Shown: positions 23,309-32,015 of the stretch, piece after piece
Position numbering within the stretch: position 1 is the first letter of the stretch
Layout of the letters: each line of letters begins with the position of its first letter
Origin: Planktothrix serta PCC 8927
Lineage (GTDB): Bacteria > Cyanobacteriota > Cyanobacteriia > Cyanobacteriales > Microcoleaceae
Length of the DNA stretch: 64,000 nucleotides
Reading direction: 5' to 3'
Assembly: GCF_900010725.2 (NCBI RefSeq)
Contig: NZ_LR734855.1
Location: forward strand, 126,789 to 190,788
Position numbers and translations under genes: made by a program
Notes under the pieces: generated by a model
Seen by the model: only the letters and a program-made list of their open reading frames with translations
What the model was told of the DNA's origin: nothing
The model's database searches: none

Positions 23309-25792
23309 ATGAAATCTTATCAACCGGACTGGTGGAGATTTAGTAAAGCATTATCCGTTGAAGCCGAACGGGGTTTTACGAATTTGCAAGGGAATCAATA
23401 TCAGTTCCATGAATTTTTTTATGTCAGTCTAAAGGAACTGTTTGAAAATGCACCGCCAGAGACACAAAAACGGTGTCAAGATTTGGCGGAGGAATTTTTG
23501 CGCTATCCTGAATTAGAGTTAGAAGACCGACAACATTTAATTGCAGATACGAGACGGTTTTTGCTGCAATTGCAACGGTTGTTTGACTGTCGGAATCAGG
23601 TATCAGAAATTCGGGAAAGCGAACAAGATCAAAAACAAAATAGAACAACCGTTCCGAATACGACGGCAATTACGGAACAGGCAAAAGTTGTTAATCTATC
23701 CTTAGAACAATCCTTAGAAAAAATTATCGGGCCGAGAAATAGCGATCGCGTTGCCAAATTAGGAATTTTAACCGTATTTGATTTACTCTATTATTATCCG
23801 AGGGATCATATTGACTATGCACGACAGGTGAAAATTAAGGAATTAGAACCTGGGGAAACGGTAACGTTAATTGCTCAGGTAAAACGGTGTAGTTGTTTTA
23901 GTAGTCCGCGCAATAAAAAATTAACGATATTAGAATTAGTCTTAAGCGATAATACCGGACAACTTAAAATTAGTCGGTTTTATGCCGGAAATCGATATAG
24001 TAGTAAAGGTTGGCAACATCAACAAAAAACCAATTATTCTCCGGGAGCGTTAATTGCGGCATCGGGTTTAGTGAAAAAAAATCAATATGGAATCACCTTA
24101 GATAACCCGGAAATAGAAGTGTTAGATCATGCCGGGGGTCAAATTGAATCAATGAAAATTGGGCGGGTTTTGCCTGTGTATCCGTTATCAGAAGGTATCG
24201 GGGCGGATGTGGTGAGAAAAGCGGTAATTGCGGCGTTACCTGCGGCGAAACTATTGCAAGATGCTTTACCCCAAGAGTTATTAAATCAATATCAATTAAT
24301 TGGGTTAACTCATGCCATTGAGAATATTCATTTTCCCCCAGATCGAGATTGTTTATCGGCGGCGAGACGACGGTTAGTATTTGATGAATTTTTCTATTTA
24401 CAGTTGGGATTATTAACCCGAAGACAACAGCAGAAACAAGTAGAAACCAGCGCAGTTTTAGCACCTCAAGGAAAATTGATTGATGAATTTTATCAGATGT
24501 TACCGTTTAAATTAACCAATGCTCAACAAAGGGTGATTCAAGAAATTCTCAATGATTTATATTCTCCTGAACCGATGAATCGCTTAGTTCAAGGAGATGT
24601 TGGAGCGGGGAAAACCGTTGTGGCGGTGGTGGCAATGTTAGCCGCAATTCAAGCGGGATATCAAGCCGCTTTAATGGCACCAACGGAAGTTTTAGCCGAA
24701 CAACATTATCGGAAATTAGTCGAGTGGTTTAATTTAATGCACCTTCCCGTAGAATTATTAACAGGTTCAACAAAAGTTGCTAAACGGCGTCAAATTCATG
24801 CCCATTTAGAAACGGGAGAATTACCTGTTTTAGTCGGAACCCATGCCTTAATTCAAGATAAAGTTAATTTTCATCGGTTGGGGTTAGTGGTGATTGATGA
24901 ACAACATCGATTTGGAGTTCAACAGCGAGCTAGATTACAACAAAAAGGGGAATCTCCCCATGTTTTAACGATGACGGCGACACCGATTCCCCGAACTTTA
25001 GCGTTAACCTTACATGGGGATTTAGATGTCAGTCAAATTGATGAACTTCCCCCCGGACGTCAACCCATTCAAACCACTATTTTAACGGGAAAACAACGCC
25101 AAGATGCTTATGATTTAATTCGGAGAGAAGTGGCTAAAGGCAGACAGGTGTATGTGGTGTTACCGTTAATTGAAGAATCTGAAAAGTTAGATGTCAAATC
25201 TGCGGTGGAAGAGCATGATAAATTACAGTCTAAAATTTTTCCTGAGTTTAAAATAGGGTTGTTACATGGTCGGATGAATAGTGCCCAAAAGGATGAGGCA
25301 ATTACTCTATTTCGAGCGGGGGAAACGGAAATTTTAGTTTCAACAACGGTGGTGGAAGTGGGGGTTGATGTTCCGAATGCAACGGTGATGTTAATTGAAA
25401 ATGCCGAACGGTTTGGATTATCTCAAGTGCATCAATTACGGGGACGGGTAGGTCGAGGAAAGGATAAATCCTATTGTTTATTATTATTAGGAGGTTCTAC
25501 CCCAGAAGCGCGACAACGGTTACAGGTTTTAGAACAATCTCAGGATGGGTTTTTGATTGCAGAAATGGATTTACAATTGCGGGGGCCAGGACAAGTTTTA
25601 GGGACTCGTCAATCGGGTTTACCGGATTTTGCGTTAGCGAGTTTAGTGGAGGATCAGGAGGTGTTACAATTAGCCAGGGAAGCCGCACAAAAAGTCTTAG
25701 AAAAAGATAGAACGTTACACAGTTGGCCGTTAATGCGGGAGGAATTAAATCGTCGTTATATTAAGATTATGGGAGGTAGTATTTTAACGTAA
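23309..25792 (+). CDS. recG: ATP-dependent DNA helicase RecG
   Basis: 827 residues. The N-terminal extension (about 1-130) is typical of cyanobacterial and plant RecG. The wedge OB-fold region follows (LYYYPRDHIDYARQVKIKEL, residue ~150 onward). Walker A GDVGAGKT starts at 429, DEQH at 530-533, and QVHQLRGRVGRG is motif VI. RecG reverses stalled forks and branch-migrates recombination intermediates. It ends with the usual LNRRYIKIMG segment. The surE gene lies downstream beyond a heptamer array. Confidence 0.97.
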   Translation: MKSYQPDWWRFSKALSVEAERGFTNLQGNQYQFHEFFYVSLKELFENAPPETQKRCQDLAEEFLRYPELELEDRQHLIADTRRFLLQLQRLFDCRNQVSEIRESEQDQKQNRTTVPNTTAITEQAKVVNLSLEQSLEKIIGPRNSDRVAKLGILTVFDLLYYYPRDHIDYARQVKIKELEPGETVTLIAQVKRCSCFSSPRNKKLTILELVLSDNTGQLKISRFYAGNRYSSKGWQHQQKTNYSPGALIAASGLVKKNQYGITLDNPEIEVLDHAGGQIESMKIGRVLPVYPLSEGIGADVVRKAVIAALPAAKLLQDALPQELLNQYQLIGLTHAIENIHFPPDRDCLSAARRRLVFDEFFYLQLGLLTRRQQQKQVETSAVLAPQGKLIDEFYQMLPFKLTNAQQRVIQEILNDLYSPEPMNRLVQGDVGAGKTVVAVVAMLAAIQAGYQAALMAPTEVLAEQHYRKLVEWFNLMHLPVELLTGSTKVAKRRQIHAHLETGELPVLVGTHALIQDKVNFHRLGLVVIDEQHRFGVQQRARLQQKGESPHVLTMTATPIPRTLALTLHGDLDVSQIDELPPGRQPIQTTILTGKQRQDAYDLIRREVAKGRQVYVVLPLIEESEKLDVKSAVEEHDKLQSKIFPEFKIGLLHGRMNSAQKDEAITLFRAGETEILVSTTVVEVGVDVPNATVMLIENAERFGLSQVHQLRGRVGRGKDKSYCLLLLGGSTPEARQRLQVLEQSQDGFLIAEMDLQLRGPGQVLGTRQSGLPDFALASLVEDQEVLQLAREAAQKVLEKDRTLHSWPLMREELNRRYIKIMGGSILT

Positions 25793-25890
25793 TTGAGAAG
25801 ACAGCACTTCGGCAAGCTCAGTGACCAGATAGGAGAATATTTAACTTTAAGGGTTAATAGAGTATTGGATAAAAAAAGTATACTCTTTCT

Positions 25891-25966
25891 ATTGCCTATT
25901 GCCTATTGCCTATTGCCTATTGCCTATTGCCTATTGCCTGTTCCCTGTTCCCTGTTCCCTGTTCCC
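25891..25966. repeat. TTGCCTA and TTCCCTG heptamer array
   Basis: About six TTGCCTA units run into four TTCCCTG units just ahead of surE. The frame through it is open and could be mistaken for an N-terminal extension of SurE (LLPIAYCLLPIAYC), but this is repeat-derived. Confidence 0.9.
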
Positions 25967-25975
25967 TTTAAAAAA

Positions 25976-26653
25976 ATGAAAATTGTATTAACGAATGATG
26001 ATGGCATTGATGCACCGGGAATTCGAGCGTTAGGGAAGGCTATTTCTGGAGAAAAAATCTGGATTGCTCCCCAAAAAGAATATTCTCAATGTGGTCATCA
26101 AGTCACAACTCACCAAGGAATTCATGTTGAAAAACGGTCGGAAATTGAATATGCAATTGGGGGAACTCCAGCCGATTGTATTCGGTTGGCGGTGTCTCAT
26201 CTTTGTCCTGATTTAAGTTGGGTAATTTCAGGGATTAATCCGGGGGGAAATATGGGGGTTGATGTCTATATTTCTGGGACGGTGGCGGCGGTTCGGGAAG
26301 CAGCAATTCAGGGAATTCCGGCGATCGCAATATCGCAATATCGCCAAGGCGGAAAACCCGTAAACTGGAAAACAGCAACTCGTTGGGCTAGTTTAGTCTT
26401 AGAGGAATTAATGAAACATCCTCCCCAACGGGGGTGTTTTTGGAATGTTAATTTCCCTTATTTAGAACCGGAAGAACCCGACCCAGATATGGTATTTTGT
26501 AAACTAGGAACCCAATCTTTACCAATTAACTATAGAAGAGAAGGAGATTATTTTTATTATTATGGGAACTATAGCGATCGCACCTATGAACTCGGAACAG
26601 ATGTAGAGGTTTGTTTCCGGGGAAAAATTGCTGTGACTTTAATTAAATTGTAG
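25976..26653 (+). CDS. surE: 5'/3'-nucleotidase SurE
   Basis: 225 residues from ATG 25976. The start is fixed by the family N-terminus MKIVLTNDDGIDAPG, whose DD pair binds the metal; the longer open frame from 25793 crosses a heptamer array and is spurious. The VISGINPGGNMG motif and GTPADCIRLA are also present. SurE removes phosphate from nucleoside monophosphates and is linked to stationary-phase survival. It is downstream of recG. Confidence 0.95.
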   Translation: MKIVLTNDDGIDAPGIRALGKAISGEKIWIAPQKEYSQCGHQVTTHQGIHVEKRSEIEYAIGGTPADCIRLAVSHLCPDLSWVISGINPGGNMGVDVYISGTVAAVREAAIQGIPAIAISQYRQGGKPVNWKTATRWASLVLEELMKHPPQRGCFWNVNFPYLEPEEPDPDMVFCKLGTQSLPINYRREGDYFYYYGNYSDRTYELGTDVEVCFRGKIAVTLIKL

Positions 26654-26660
26654 GTTAGAA

Positions 26661-26726
26661 AGAAACCTGGTTTTTAGCTAAATTATTGATAATTATCCTA
26701 AATGTTGGGGCAAAAACCCGGTTTCT
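26661..26726. repeat. Degenerate copy of the 65-bp palindromic element
   Basis: Left arm AGAAACCTGGTTTTT and right arm AAAAACCCGGTTTCT, 66 bp end to end, match the window-wide AGAAACCGGGTTTCT...AGAAACCCGGTTTCT family with three arm changes. It lies between surE and the heme oxygenase gene. Confidence 0.65.
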
Positions 26727-26881
26727 GGACGACCCGTAAAGCATCTCAAACCGTAAATGTGACAATTCTTAACACTATTTTTTATCAAATCAGTTTAATC
26801 TTAATAATTAGGCGGTTTTTCTCGGTGCTGTCATTAGCAAGACGCCTATTGTTGAATTTAGCTTTGGGATTAAATTTTAGT

Positions 26882-27604
26882 ATGAGCGTTAACTTAGCAA
26901 CCCAACTGCGAGAAGGCACGAAGAAGTCTCACACAATGGCGGAAAATGTCGGTTTTATCAAGTGCTTTTTAAAGGGTACGGTAGAAAAGACATCTTACCG
27001 GAAATTAGCGGGAAATCTCTATTTTGTCTACACTGCAATGGAAGAGGAGATGGAACGCCACCGCAACCATCCTGTTTTGTCTAAATTGTATTTTCCTGAA
27101 CTGAATCGGAAACAAAGTTTAGAGCAGGATTTATACTATTATTATGGAGAAAATTGGAAGGAAGAAGTCCAACCTTCTGAAGCAGGAAAAGCATACATTG
27201 CTCGAATTCGGGAAGTTTCTAATTCTCAACCCGAATTACTAATTTCTCATCTGTATACTCGCTATATGGGTGATTTATCTGGGGGTCAAATTCTCAAAGG
27301 AATTGCTCAAAATGCTATGAACCTACCCGAAGGAAAAGGAACTCAATTTTATGAGTTCAACGATATTCCTGACGAAAAAGCTTTTAAAGTCAATTATCGT
27401 CAACAAATGGATAGCGTTGATATTGATCAAGAGATGGCGACTCGCATTGTCAATGAAGCTAATGATGCCTTCGGGATGAACATGAAAATGTTCAATGAAT
27501 TAGAAGGTAATTTAATTAAAGCTATTGGTCAAATGTTATTCAATACGTTAACTCGCCGCCGTAACCAAGGGTCAACGGAAGAGTTAGCAACCGCCGCCGA
27601 ATAA
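26882..27604 (+). CDS. ho1: Biliverdin-producing heme oxygenase
   Basis: 240 residues from ATG 26882, fixed by the conserved start MSVNLATQLREGTKKSHTMAEN, where His in KKSHTMAE is the proximal heme ligand. The distal-helix segment MGDLSGGQILKGIAQ is present. The open frame extends upstream to 26702 through spacer sequence, but that extension is not homologous to the family. The enzyme opens heme to biliverdin IX-alpha, precursor of phycocyanobilin for phycobilisomes and phytochromes. It stands alone. Confidence 0.96.
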   Translation: MSVNLATQLREGTKKSHTMAENVGFIKCFLKGTVEKTSYRKLAGNLYFVYTAMEEEMERHRNHPVLSKLYFPELNRKQSLEQDLYYYYGENWKEEVQPSEAGKAYIARIREVSNSQPELLISHLYTRYMGDLSGGQILKGIAQNAMNLPEGKGTQFYEFNDIPDEKAFKVNYRQQMDSVDIDQEMATRIVNEANDAFGMNMKMFNELEGNLIKAIGQMLFNTLTRRRNQGSTEELATAAE

Positions 27605-27712
27605 TCAGTTAAAACACGGAAGATTCAACTTAATCCTGAACGCGAGATGGCTGTTAAATAGTCACCTTGGGTTCGGGATTTTGCAATTTTAAACAGGAGA
27701 GATTAGAAGTTA

Positions 27713-28063
27713 GTGCCCGGTCAAGGAGTTGGGGGGAATGGAACTGCATCTGAGTTTGGGGACTTAACAGGGATGAGTCGTCGAGAAGCGGATGAGTTTT
27801 TGCGTTCTTTAGGAGCAACTATCAAAATTACAAAAGGAGGTTATATTGAATATAAATTTGCAGATGCTTCAGTCGTTATGATTCGTCCTAACGGAGAAGT
27901 CATCCGAACACCTGCACCAAAATATAATGCAGAAGGACAAAGAATTAATAAGGGTTTACGTCTTGACCAAAATGGTTGTCTGTTACAAACCCGCGATAAT
28001 CTAGGTAATCTTCTAGAAAATACCCATCAAACAGGAGAACGATTAAATGAAGAACTGGAATGA
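27713..28063 (+). CDS. Possible polymorphic-toxin C-terminal fragment
   Basis: 116 residues from GTG 27713 (an in-frame stop at 27704 blocks any longer start). The glycine-rich opening PGQGVGGNGTASEFGDL resembles the linkers that precede toxin tips of polymorphic secreted proteins, and the rest (READEFLRSLGATIKITKGGYIEYKFADASVVMIRP) could be a small toxin domain. No family was recognised and catalytic residues cannot be assigned. It overlaps the next gene by 17 bp, a typical toxin-immunity arrangement. No secretion or repeat domain is attached, so it would be an orphan cassette. Confidence 0.5.
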   Translation: MPGQGVGGNGTASEFGDLTGMSRREADEFLRSLGATIKITKGGYIEYKFADASVVMIRPNGEVIRTPAPKYNAEGQRINKGLRLDQNGCLLQTRDNLGNLLENTHQTGERLNEELE

Positions 28064-28430
28064 TGATTACCATTTACTCGGTTTAGGAGGGTTCACTTCA
28101 TTAATTAAAAGCATTAATGTTTCATTATGGGGAAATGAAATTACATTTCAATGTTTATATAACCCCGAAGAACCTATTCCTTATCAGATCATCTTTAAAG
28201 ACTGTCAAGAAATTAGATGGGATGTGTATGATTCAGAGTTGGCGAATGAATTACAAGCCGATTTATTTGGGATTTCATTGGGTGAAGACCATCACCGCAA
28301 ACCCGCTTTGATTACAACAGATATTTTTGAGATTTCAATTTTATATGATCAGTTTATTTTGGAAAAATCAGAAATCAATCATTTAAAAGTAGAAGAAAAA
28401 GAGACTCTAGGATTAAAGATATTGACATAA
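28047..28430 (+). CDS. Candidate immunity protein
   Basis: 127 residues, acidic, with no signal peptide or membrane segment. The sequence (FTSLIKSINVSLWGNEITFQ, IIFKDCQEIRWDVYD, LITTDIFEISILYDQF) suggests an alternating beta/alpha cytosolic fold like many small immunity proteins, but no family was recognised. Start ATG 28047 overlaps the preceding toxin-like gene by 17 bp, implying translational coupling. Function is inferred from context only. Confidence 0.5.
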   Translation: MKNWNDDYHLLGLGGFTSLIKSINVSLWGNEITFQCLYNPEEPIPYQIIFKDCQEIRWDVYDSELANELQADLFGISLGEDHHRKPALITTDIFEISILYDQFILEKSEINHLKVEEKETLGLKILT

Positions 28431-28515
28431 TCAATAACTTAAAGCTATAATCAAATAATACCATGATTATCATTATATATAACTTCTACTTTTCTATACA
28501 AATTTTATCTAATTT

Positions 28516-29166
28516 ATGGCATCTCTAACACCTTCAAGCTTGGAAGAAAAAATCCAAAATTTAGCCCAAAAATATTCCAAAGCTCTACTAAAACAAATCA
28601 ACTGTCGTTTAGAAGAAATGAAAGGTGATGATACTTCTCATTTCTTAATCTATAGAGTTTTGGGTATCACTGAGGAAGAAGGAAAGTTAATAGATATTTA
28701 TCAAAATAAAGGTCGTTTTTTATACAAGTATGCAGGATCATTTTTAGAGAAAGCCACTCAATTATCTTTTCTGGAAAAATATCCTAATTCAAAAGCAGTC
28801 AAGATTACTAATACTATGGGTTCCAGACCAAAAACATTTGAAATTGATTGTTTAGAAGGAAACAATGCCATTGAAATTAAATGGAGAGATGCAACAACAG
28901 ATGGAGATCATATAACAAAAGAACATACTAGAATTAAAACTATATCAACCGCAGGTTATAGACCTATTCGTATTATGTTTTATTACCCCAATAGACAACA
29001 AGCTATAAGAGTTCAGCAGACTTTAGAAACACTTTATAAGGGAATTGGCGGTGAATATCACTATGGAGAGAGTGCCTGGAATTATGTGACTGAGAGAACA
29101 GGTATAGATTTAAAAGAAATTTTAGAAAGAATTGCTGATCAAAATACGAATTCTGATGGATTATAA
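28516..29166 (+). CDS. ApaLI-like type II restriction endonuclease
   Basis: 216 residues. The conserved core FEIDCLEGNNAIEIKWRDAT supplies a PD-(D/E)XK site (Asp111, Glu120, Lys122), and the following TDGDHITKEHTR and the FLIYRVLGI...EGKLIDIYQNKGRFLYKYAG segment match the ApaLI family as I remember it. ApaLI cuts GTGCAC. The methyltransferase gene follows 21 bp downstream. Specificity is inferred from family resemblance and should be tested. By-eye scanning found no GTGCAC in the window. Confidence 0.83.
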   Translation: MASLTPSSLEEKIQNLAQKYSKALLKQINCRLEEMKGDDTSHFLIYRVLGITEEEGKLIDIYQNKGRFLYKYAGSFLEKATQLSFLEKYPNSKAVKITNTMGSRPKTFEIDCLEGNNAIEIKWRDATTDGDHITKEHTRIKTISTAGYRPIRIMFYYPNRQQAIRVQQTLETLYKGIGGEYHYGESAWNYVTERTGIDLKEILERIADQNTNSDGL

Positions 29167-29187
29167 TTTATTAACTCCCTAAAAATT

Positions 29188-30375
29188 ATGAATAATATTT
29201 ACGATATTCTTCAAGGTGATTGTTTTGATATCGTTCAAAGGATGCAGTCAAATTCCGTTAATCTAATTTATTTAGATCCTCCTTTTTTTACTCAAAAGCA
29301 GCAGTCTTTAAAAACGAGAGATAGACAATTGGAATTTAGTTATAATGATTTATGGGAAAGTGAGCAAGACTATGCAAAATTTATTCATGATAGATTAGCT
29401 GTTTTATATCATATTTTAAGAGAAGACGGATCGATTTTTGTACATTGTGATACTCATGCTAATTATATGATTAGAGTGATTTTAAATCATATTTTTGGTC
29501 ACGATAATTTTAGATCGGAAATTATTTGGAGTTACAAACGCTGGTCTAATTCTAAAAAAGGATTGTTACCCGCCCATCAAACGATATTTTTTTATTCTAA
29601 AACAAATCAATTTACCTTTAATCCTATTTATTGCCATTATTCAGAATCTACAAATGTCGATCAAATCTTACAGAAACGCACCAGAGATGAGTATGGTAAA
29701 GCGGTTTATGCCAGAGATGATGAGGGGGAAATTATTGCTGCTGACCCGAAAAAAGGAGTCCCTTTAAGCGATGTTTGGGAAATTCCCTATTTAAACCCTA
29801 AAGCAAAAGAGCGTGTCGGTTATCCTAGCCAAAAACCGATTTTACTACTAGAACAAATTATTGAATTAGCTTCTAACCCTGGGGATATTGTATTAGATCC
29901 TTTTTGTGGAAGTGGGACAACAATTATTGCTGCTAAATTATTAAATCGTTCAGGAATAGGAATTGATATTTCACCGGATGCGGTTCAACTTTCTAAAGAT
30001 AGATTGAAAACCCCGATGAAATCCGAGTCTGTGTTACTACAAAAAGGTCGAAAAGCCTACCTGAATGTTGATGAAGAAGCTCTGAATATTATTTCGAGTT
30101 TAGATATTATTCCTGTTCAAAGAAATCAAGGAATAGATGCTATTTTAAAACAGAATTATGGAGGTAAACCCGTCCCGATTCGAGTCCAACGTCAGGGGGA
30201 AAGCTTACACAAAGCACTGAGTTTATTGCATAAAGCGTCTCAAGTTAAAGGAGCTTTGAAATCGATTTTAGTTAAAACCTCTGATGATCTTTTTGATCTT
30301 GAAGTGACAGATATTCCCCCTCATGTCATGATTATAGAATCTCCTGCTTATACGGTTCACAAGGTGCTATCTTAG
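29188..30375 (+). CDS. DNA methyltransferase, beta-class (partner of the ApaLI-like enzyme)
   Basis: 395 residues. Motif IV DPPF is at 30-33 and the SAM-binding DPFCGSG at 237-243, the beta order seen in N6-adenine and N4-cytosine enzymes; the exact modified base is not decidable here. The region YPSQKPILLLEQII is the conserved lead-in to motif I. The C-terminal 120 residues (after KSESVLLQKGRK) are an extra domain of unknown role, with a VPIRVQRQGES strand. It would protect the host at the nuclease's site. It lies 21 bp after the nuclease gene on the same strand. Confidence 0.92.
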   Translation: MNNIYDILQGDCFDIVQRMQSNSVNLIYLDPPFFTQKQQSLKTRDRQLEFSYNDLWESEQDYAKFIHDRLAVLYHILREDGSIFVHCDTHANYMIRVILNHIFGHDNFRSEIIWSYKRWSNSKKGLLPAHQTIFFYSKTNQFTFNPIYCHYSESTNVDQILQKRTRDEYGKAVYARDDEGEIIAADPKKGVPLSDVWEIPYLNPKAKERVGYPSQKPILLLEQIIELASNPGDIVLDPFCGSGTTIIAAKLLNRSGIGIDISPDAVQLSKDRLKTPMKSESVLLQKGRKAYLNVDEEALNIISSLDIIPVQRNQGIDAILKQNYGGKPVPIRVQRQGESLHKALSLLHKASQVKGALKSILVKTSDDLFDLEVTDIPPHVMIIESPAYTVHKVLS

Positions 30376-30794
30376 AGAGATTGAGATTAGGATAAATTCA
30401 ATTAATTCTGAGGTTTAAAACTCAACTTTATTATAAAGATCATCAACAGACATTTCAAACGAAATGGAGTTAAGCACTAGGTTTTCATTGCTATTATTAT
30501 ACTCCATAAATATCCAGTGTTTATCATCCGTTTTATAATAATGTTCAATATGAATCGTATATTGATCGATGAGTAGATATTCTTGAAAAGTCGGAATAGT
30601 ACGATAGGCTGCAAATTTCTCGTCTTTGTCGTAGTTTCGGGTTGATGTTGATAATACTTCTGCAATCATTAACGGATTTGTAAGGGTGTCTTTTCTGCCT
30701 TCTTGGAGTTGAATATCACCCTGAATAACTATAATATCAGGATAGGTATAGAGGCGTTTTTCAGGAATCCAAAGCCGTTGATCGGTAACAAATA

Positions 30795-31753
30795 TAGCGC
30801 TACGCGCTATGGTTAGGACAAAAGTATGATAAGATGCAGTAATACCTCAATATCGGAAAATAGTTATGCCGGCACCTTATAGTTACGATTTACGCTCCAA
30901 GGCGATCGCAGCCGTGAAAAGAGGAGAAAAGAAAATAGAGGTAAGTCGTTTCTTTAAAATAAGTCGCAACACATTAGATCTGTGGCTGAAAAAAGAAAGA
31001 GAAACAGGAGACTATCAGGCTAGCCGACAGGTAGGAGTAGGAACTCAACCGAAAATTCAGGAGTTAGAAAAATTTAAAGAATTCGTGAAAAAAAATAGTG
31101 ACAAGACTCAAAAACAAATGGCCCAATTATGGGGGTGTGAGGCGACGCAACAGAATATTAGTTATGCTTGTCGAAAACTGGGTATAAGTCGAAAAAAAAA
31201 CTTATGGGTATCGAGAAAGAGATGAAGAAAAAAGACGAGAATTTCTTCAAAAACTAGAGGGAATAGAAAGGAGCAGAAAAGTTTATGTAGATGAAGCGGG
31301 ATTTGATAATAGAGAGGATTACCCGTATGGCTACAGCCCGATAGGGGAAAGATGTTATGCACTCAAGTCCGGTAAAAGAAGAGAAAGAGTCAGTTGGCTA
31401 TCAGCATTGAAAGAAGGTAAATTATTGGCTCCTTTAACCTTTGAGGGGTCATGTAATAAAGATTTATTTGAAACCTGGTTAAAGAATTGTTTGCTGCCAG
31501 TGCTAGAACCAGGAGACATTATTATTATTGATAATGCCAGCTTTCATCAAGGGGAATATATCAAAGAACTCGTCGAAGAAGCCGGATGTAAAATTTGGTA
31601 TTTGCCCCCATATTCTCCCGACTTGAACAAGATTGAAAACTGGTGGGCTGTTTTAAAGACATGGATGAAACAGAGATTAAACGAATTTCAAACCGTCAGA
31701 GAATGCGTGGATGCTGCATTTAGAAATTGTCCTAACGTATGCGCGTAGCGCTA
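30795..31753 (+). mobile_element. IS630-family insertion sequence
   Basis: A 959-bp element flanked by TA at 30793-30794 and 31754-31755 (the target duplication typical of IS630/Tc1). The terminal inverted repeats run for about 27 bp: left TAGCGCTACGCGCTATGGTT(AGGACA), right end the reverse complement TAGCGCTACGCGCATACGTT(AGGACA). It carries one transposase in two frames and is inserted in a Uma2 gene. Related ends without a transposase are found at 15283-15404 and 44906-45015. Confidence 0.92.
30866..31748 (+). CDS. IS630-family transposase in two frames
   Basis: The first frame, 30866-31225 (119 residues), has the helix-turn-helix half: YSYDLRSKAIAAVKRGEKK...EVSRFFKISRNTLDLWLK. The catalytic half is in the next frame from about 31200 to 31748, with VYVDEAGFD (Asp), IIIDNASFHQ (Asp) and SPDLNKIENWW (Glu), a complete DDE triad. 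The frames meet at nine A residues (31192-31200). Loss of one A, by slippage during transcription or translation, would fuse them into one transposase of normal length. It may instead be a disabling indel; the intact catalytic half argues for slippage. The last codons lie in the right terminal repeat. Confidence 0.85.
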
Positions 31754-32015
31754 TACACGATAGGGTTGACGCTTGAGGGCAAAATTCAGCGTCGCGTAGA
31801 GATTACCAGCAATTTGATTATGATTGGGAGTTCCACCTGTCATAAGTCTAATTTCACCGTTAATATATTCATGGCGTTCTGAGGAATTAACCTCAAAATC
31901 GAGATATTCTTCAAGGGTATAGATTTGTTTAGCTTCAACTTGTAAGATCATGATCCTTTCCTTATCCTAAAATAGAATTGTAACCTATTCATAGATTAGC
32001 AAAAATTTTTCACTT

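Larger units (their letters stand above)
30415..31951 (-). pseudogene. Uma2-family gene split by an IS630-type element
   Basis: The N-terminal half (31951 to 31754) codes MILQVEAKQIYTLEEYLDFE through LKRQPYRV. The C-terminal half (30792 to 30415) resumes FVTDQRLWIPEKRLYTYPDI and ends DDLYNKVEF. Removing 30795-31753 and one TA copy leaves 576 bp, exactly 192 codons and a 191-residue Uma2 protein, the same length as the intact one at 12675-13250. The conserved YPDI strand falls in the downstream half. Neither half alone holds the whole nuclease fold, so the gene is probably dead unless the element excises precisely. Confidence 0.93.

Noticed and set aside
25793..25975. N-terminal extension of SurE (61 extra residues)
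   Set aside because: The extension is translated from TTGCCTA/TTCCCTG heptamers and spacer; the SurE family starts at MKIVLTNDDG (25976).
26702..26881. 60-residue extension of heme oxygenase
   Set aside because: It runs through a degenerate palindromic repeat and spacer; the conserved protein starts at ATG 26882.
31162..31362. Minus-strand frame in the IS630 element
   Set aside because: Antisense of the transposase frames; no support.
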